A program made the position numbers and the translations under genes. Shown here one piece after another: positions 62,219 through 64,000 of a stretch of 64,000 bases of DNA. Every line of letters starts with the position of its first letter. Position 1 is the first letter of the stretch. Source of the DNA: Rhizobium hidalgonense (GTDB lineage: Bacteria; Pseudomonadota; Alphaproteobacteria; Rhizobiales; Rhizobiaceae); the NCBI RefSeq assembly GCF_002914525.1, contig NZ_LODW01000050.1:62001-126000 (forward strand), given 5' to 3'. The notes beneath the pieces were generated by a model. It had not been told where the DNA came from and ran no database searches. It was given only the letters and a program-made list of their open reading frames with translations.

Positions 62219-63394
62219 ATGCGCGCGCTCGTCTGGCATGGCAAGGAAGACATCCGATGCGACACCGTATCAGACCCGGAAATCGAGCATCCCCGTGACG
62301 CGATCATCAAGGTCACGAGCTGCGCGATCTGCGGCTCCGACCTTCACCTATTCCACAATTTCATTCCCGCGATGATGCCGGGAGATGTGATGGGTCACGA
62401 GATGATGGGAGAGGTCATCGAAACCGGCTCGCAGATGAACGGGCGTCTGAAGAAGGGCGACCGGATTGTCGTGCCGTTCACCATCAACTGCGGTGAATGT
62501 GACCAATGCAAACGCAGCAACTTCTCAGTCTGCGAGCGGACGAACCGCAACAAGGACATGGCCGACAAAGCGTTTGGCCACGCTACGGCAGGCCTATTTG
62601 GCTACACCCATTTGACAGGCGGTTACCCAGGCGGTCAGGCAGAATACTTGAGGGTCCCCTTCGCGGACGAAACCCACATCAAGGTTCCAGACAGTCTCAC
62701 CGACGAGCAGGTGCTCTTCCTTGGCGACATCTTCCCGACCGGCTGGCAAGCGGCTGTGCAGTGCGACATCGAGCCGACCGATACGGTCGCGGTGTGGGGC
62801 TGCGGGCCGGTTGGCCAGATGACAATCCGCAGTGCTGTACTTCTCGGAGGGAAGCAGGTGGTCGCCATCGACTGCATTCCAGAACGTCTTTCCATGGCTG
62901 AAGCCGGCGGCGCGATCACAATCAACTTTCAAAAGGAAAGCGTCATCGAGCAGCTCAATGAGCTGACCGCTGGCAAAGGACCGGAAAAGTGTATCGATGC
63001 GGTCGGCCTTGAGAGCCACGTCTCGATGGGGCAACCGGACACGCTGCTAGACCGAGCCAAGCAGATGGTGATGTTGGAGAACGACCGACCGCATGTGCTG
63101 CGCGAGATGATCTATGTCTGCAGACCGGGAGGGATCATCTCCATCCCGGGCGTCTATAGCGGTCTTGTCGACAAGATCCCAATGGGTCAGGCCATGAACA
63201 AGGGCCTCACCTTCCGCATGGGGCAGACCCACGTGCGTCGGTGGACTGACGATCTGCTGCGCCGCATCGAAGAAGGTCAGATCGACCCGTCCTTTGTCAT
63301 CACCCATACAGTCGGGCTCGAAGAGGGCCCCGAAATGTACAAGGTATTCCGCGATAAACAGGACAGCTGCATAAAGGTTGTTCTGAAACCGTAA
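62219..63394 (+). CDS. Zinc-dependent alcohol/formaldehyde dehydrogenase-like enzyme
   Basis: 391 residues: catalytic zinc motif [12 protein letters not shown] and GHEMMGEV, structural zinc Cys cluster [18 protein letters not shown] site [18 protein letters not shown]. Looks like the glutathione-independent formaldehyde dehydrogenase group; substrate unproven. ATG 62219 follows AGGAGA by six bases. Twelve bases later comes a small membrane gene, likely co-transcribed. Confidence 0.88.
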   Translation: MRALVWHGKEDIRCDTVSDPEIEHPRDAIIKVTSCAICGSDLHLFHNFIPAMMPGDVMGHEMMGEVIETGSQMNGRLKKGDRIVVPFTINCGECDQCKRSNFSVCERTNRNKDMADKAFGHATAGLFGYTHLTGGYPGGQAEYLRVPFADETHIKVPDSLTDEQVLFLGDIFPTGWQAAVQCDIEPTDTVAVWGCGPVGQMTIRSAVLLGGKQVVAIDCIPERLSMAEAGGAITINFQKESVIEQLNELTAGKGPEKCIDAVGLESHVSMGQPDTLLDRAKQMVMLENDRPHVLREMIYVCRPGGIISIPGVYSGLVDKIPMGQAMNKGLTFRMGQTHVRRWTDDLLRRIEEGQIDPSFVITHTVGLEEGPEMYKVFRDKQDSCIKVVLKP

Positions 63395-63406
63395 GGAGGT
63401 TCCGAA

Positions 63407-63991
63407 ATGACGTTTCTCACCAACATGACCCGTTCAGAAGGCGATCCGAAAGTCATTACATCTGGACCAAGTTCGCTCAGTTCTTACGATCGGCTGGCGC
63501 GCAATCTCGGTTGGTTCAGCATCGGCCTCGGGCTCGTCGAGATATTTGCAGCCGACAGGATTACCGGTGCGCTTGGCATGCATGGCAAAGAAAATCACGT
63601 TCGCGCTTTTGGGGTGCGCGAGATCACGTCGGGTTTCATGACGCTGTCTGTCGACAAGAAGGCCGGGCTTGCAAGTCGCATCGCGGGCGACGCGCTTGAT
63701 ATTGCCACTTTGGCAACGGCAATGCGGTCCGACAATCACAAGCGGGACAATGCTGCGTTTGCATTACTGATGGTTGCGGGAGTCACCCTTCTCGACATCA
63801 TAGCCACGGGCGCCACGACAGCGCGGCGTAAAGTTCAAAAAGGTCATGGCCGCAGCTATGGCGAGCGCAGCGGCTTTCCGCAGGGGCTACAGGCCGCACG
63901 CGGCATGGCGCGAAAGCAGTTTGAAGACCAACAGGCCATACAGGGCACTGCAAGTGGCTTGACAAAATCAGGCGGCGGCGCCGGCGGATGA
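63407..63991 (+). CDS. Membrane protein of unknown function
   Basis: 194 residues: polar N-terminus, then three or four helices (about 31-50, 75-110, 120-138), then a charged, Gly-rich tail. LARNLGWFSIGLGLVEIFAADRITGALGM resembles proteins often found with cyclase/dehydrase or dehydrogenase genes. AAGGAGG before the ATG. Probably in the operon of the dehydrogenase. Confidence 0.75.
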   Translation: MTFLTNMTRSEGDPKVITSGPSSLSSYDRLARNLGWFSIGLGLVEIFAADRITGALGMHGKENHVRAFGVREITSGFMTLSVDKKAGLASRIAGDALDIATLATAMRSDNHKRDNAAFALLMVAGVTLLDIIATGATTARRKVQKGHGRSYGERSGFPQGLQAARGMARKQFEDQQAIQGTASGLTKSGGGAGG

Positions 63992-64000
63992 AGAGCGGGC

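Overview
The window looks like part of a Rhizobium-type alphaproteobacterial replicon (Rhizobium/Agrobacterium clade). Evidence: high GC, DUF982, DUF2934, DUF892 and DUF4142 stress proteins, HWE-type histidine kinases with receiver-only regulators, a ROSE-type heat thermometer before an Hsp20 gene, and an EcfG-like sigma factor. Chromosome, chromid or plasmid cannot be decided from the sequence. No transposase, integrase, rRNA, tRNA or CRISPR was seen.

Layout. 1-2.6 kb: quinone/electrophile-type module (isochorismatase-like hydrolase, ring-cleaving dioxygenase, LysR regulator) with the same 43-bp operator in front of two of its genes. 2.7-11 kb: stress and housekeeping accessory genes (ChaC-like gamma-glutamylcyclotransferase, alpha/beta hydrolase, Hsp20, DinB, SRAP) mixed with decayed genes (HipB/HipA/LigD remnants, a second SRAP tail, an HWE kinase ruined by stops). 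11-21 kb: a DUF4142 protein, a diheme cytochrome c, and a long minus-strand operon joining a YdeP-like molybdopterin oxidoreductase to membrane cytochromes c and a caa3-type terminal oxidase whose subunit I lacks the canonical D- and K-channel residues. 21-24.8 kb: small stress proteins and a ClpP-like orphan peptidase. 24.8-32.6 kb: signalling block (CheB, a 1324-residue CheB-CheR-PAS-HWE kinase, receiver-only regulators, a receiver-Crp fusion). 32.8-44.4 kb: ten-gene glycan cluster (methyltransferase, UDP-xylose-synthase-like SDR, four glycosyltransferases, a glycosidase-SDR fusion, another SDR; divergently an MDR dehydrogenase and a Gfo/Idh oxidoreductase). 44.4-64 kb: small membrane proteins, a KimA/APC-like permease, a frameshifted HWE kinase, manganese catalase, DUF892, an EcfG-like sigma factor, EamA exporter with CGNR regulator, an Nramp-related transporter, and a formaldehyde-dehydrogenase-like enzyme with a small membrane protein.

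The main unifying observation is a repeated promoter motif, GGAAC-N16-nGTT (N17 once), just upstream of about eighteen genes or operons on both strands, including the oxidase operon, signalling operons, both directions of the glycan cluster, the permease, catalase and many tiny proteins. This matches the published EcfG/RpoE2 general-stress promoter of rhizobia, and an EcfG-like sigma gene lies at 56.3-56.8 kb. I infer that much of the window is a general-stress-response archipelago.
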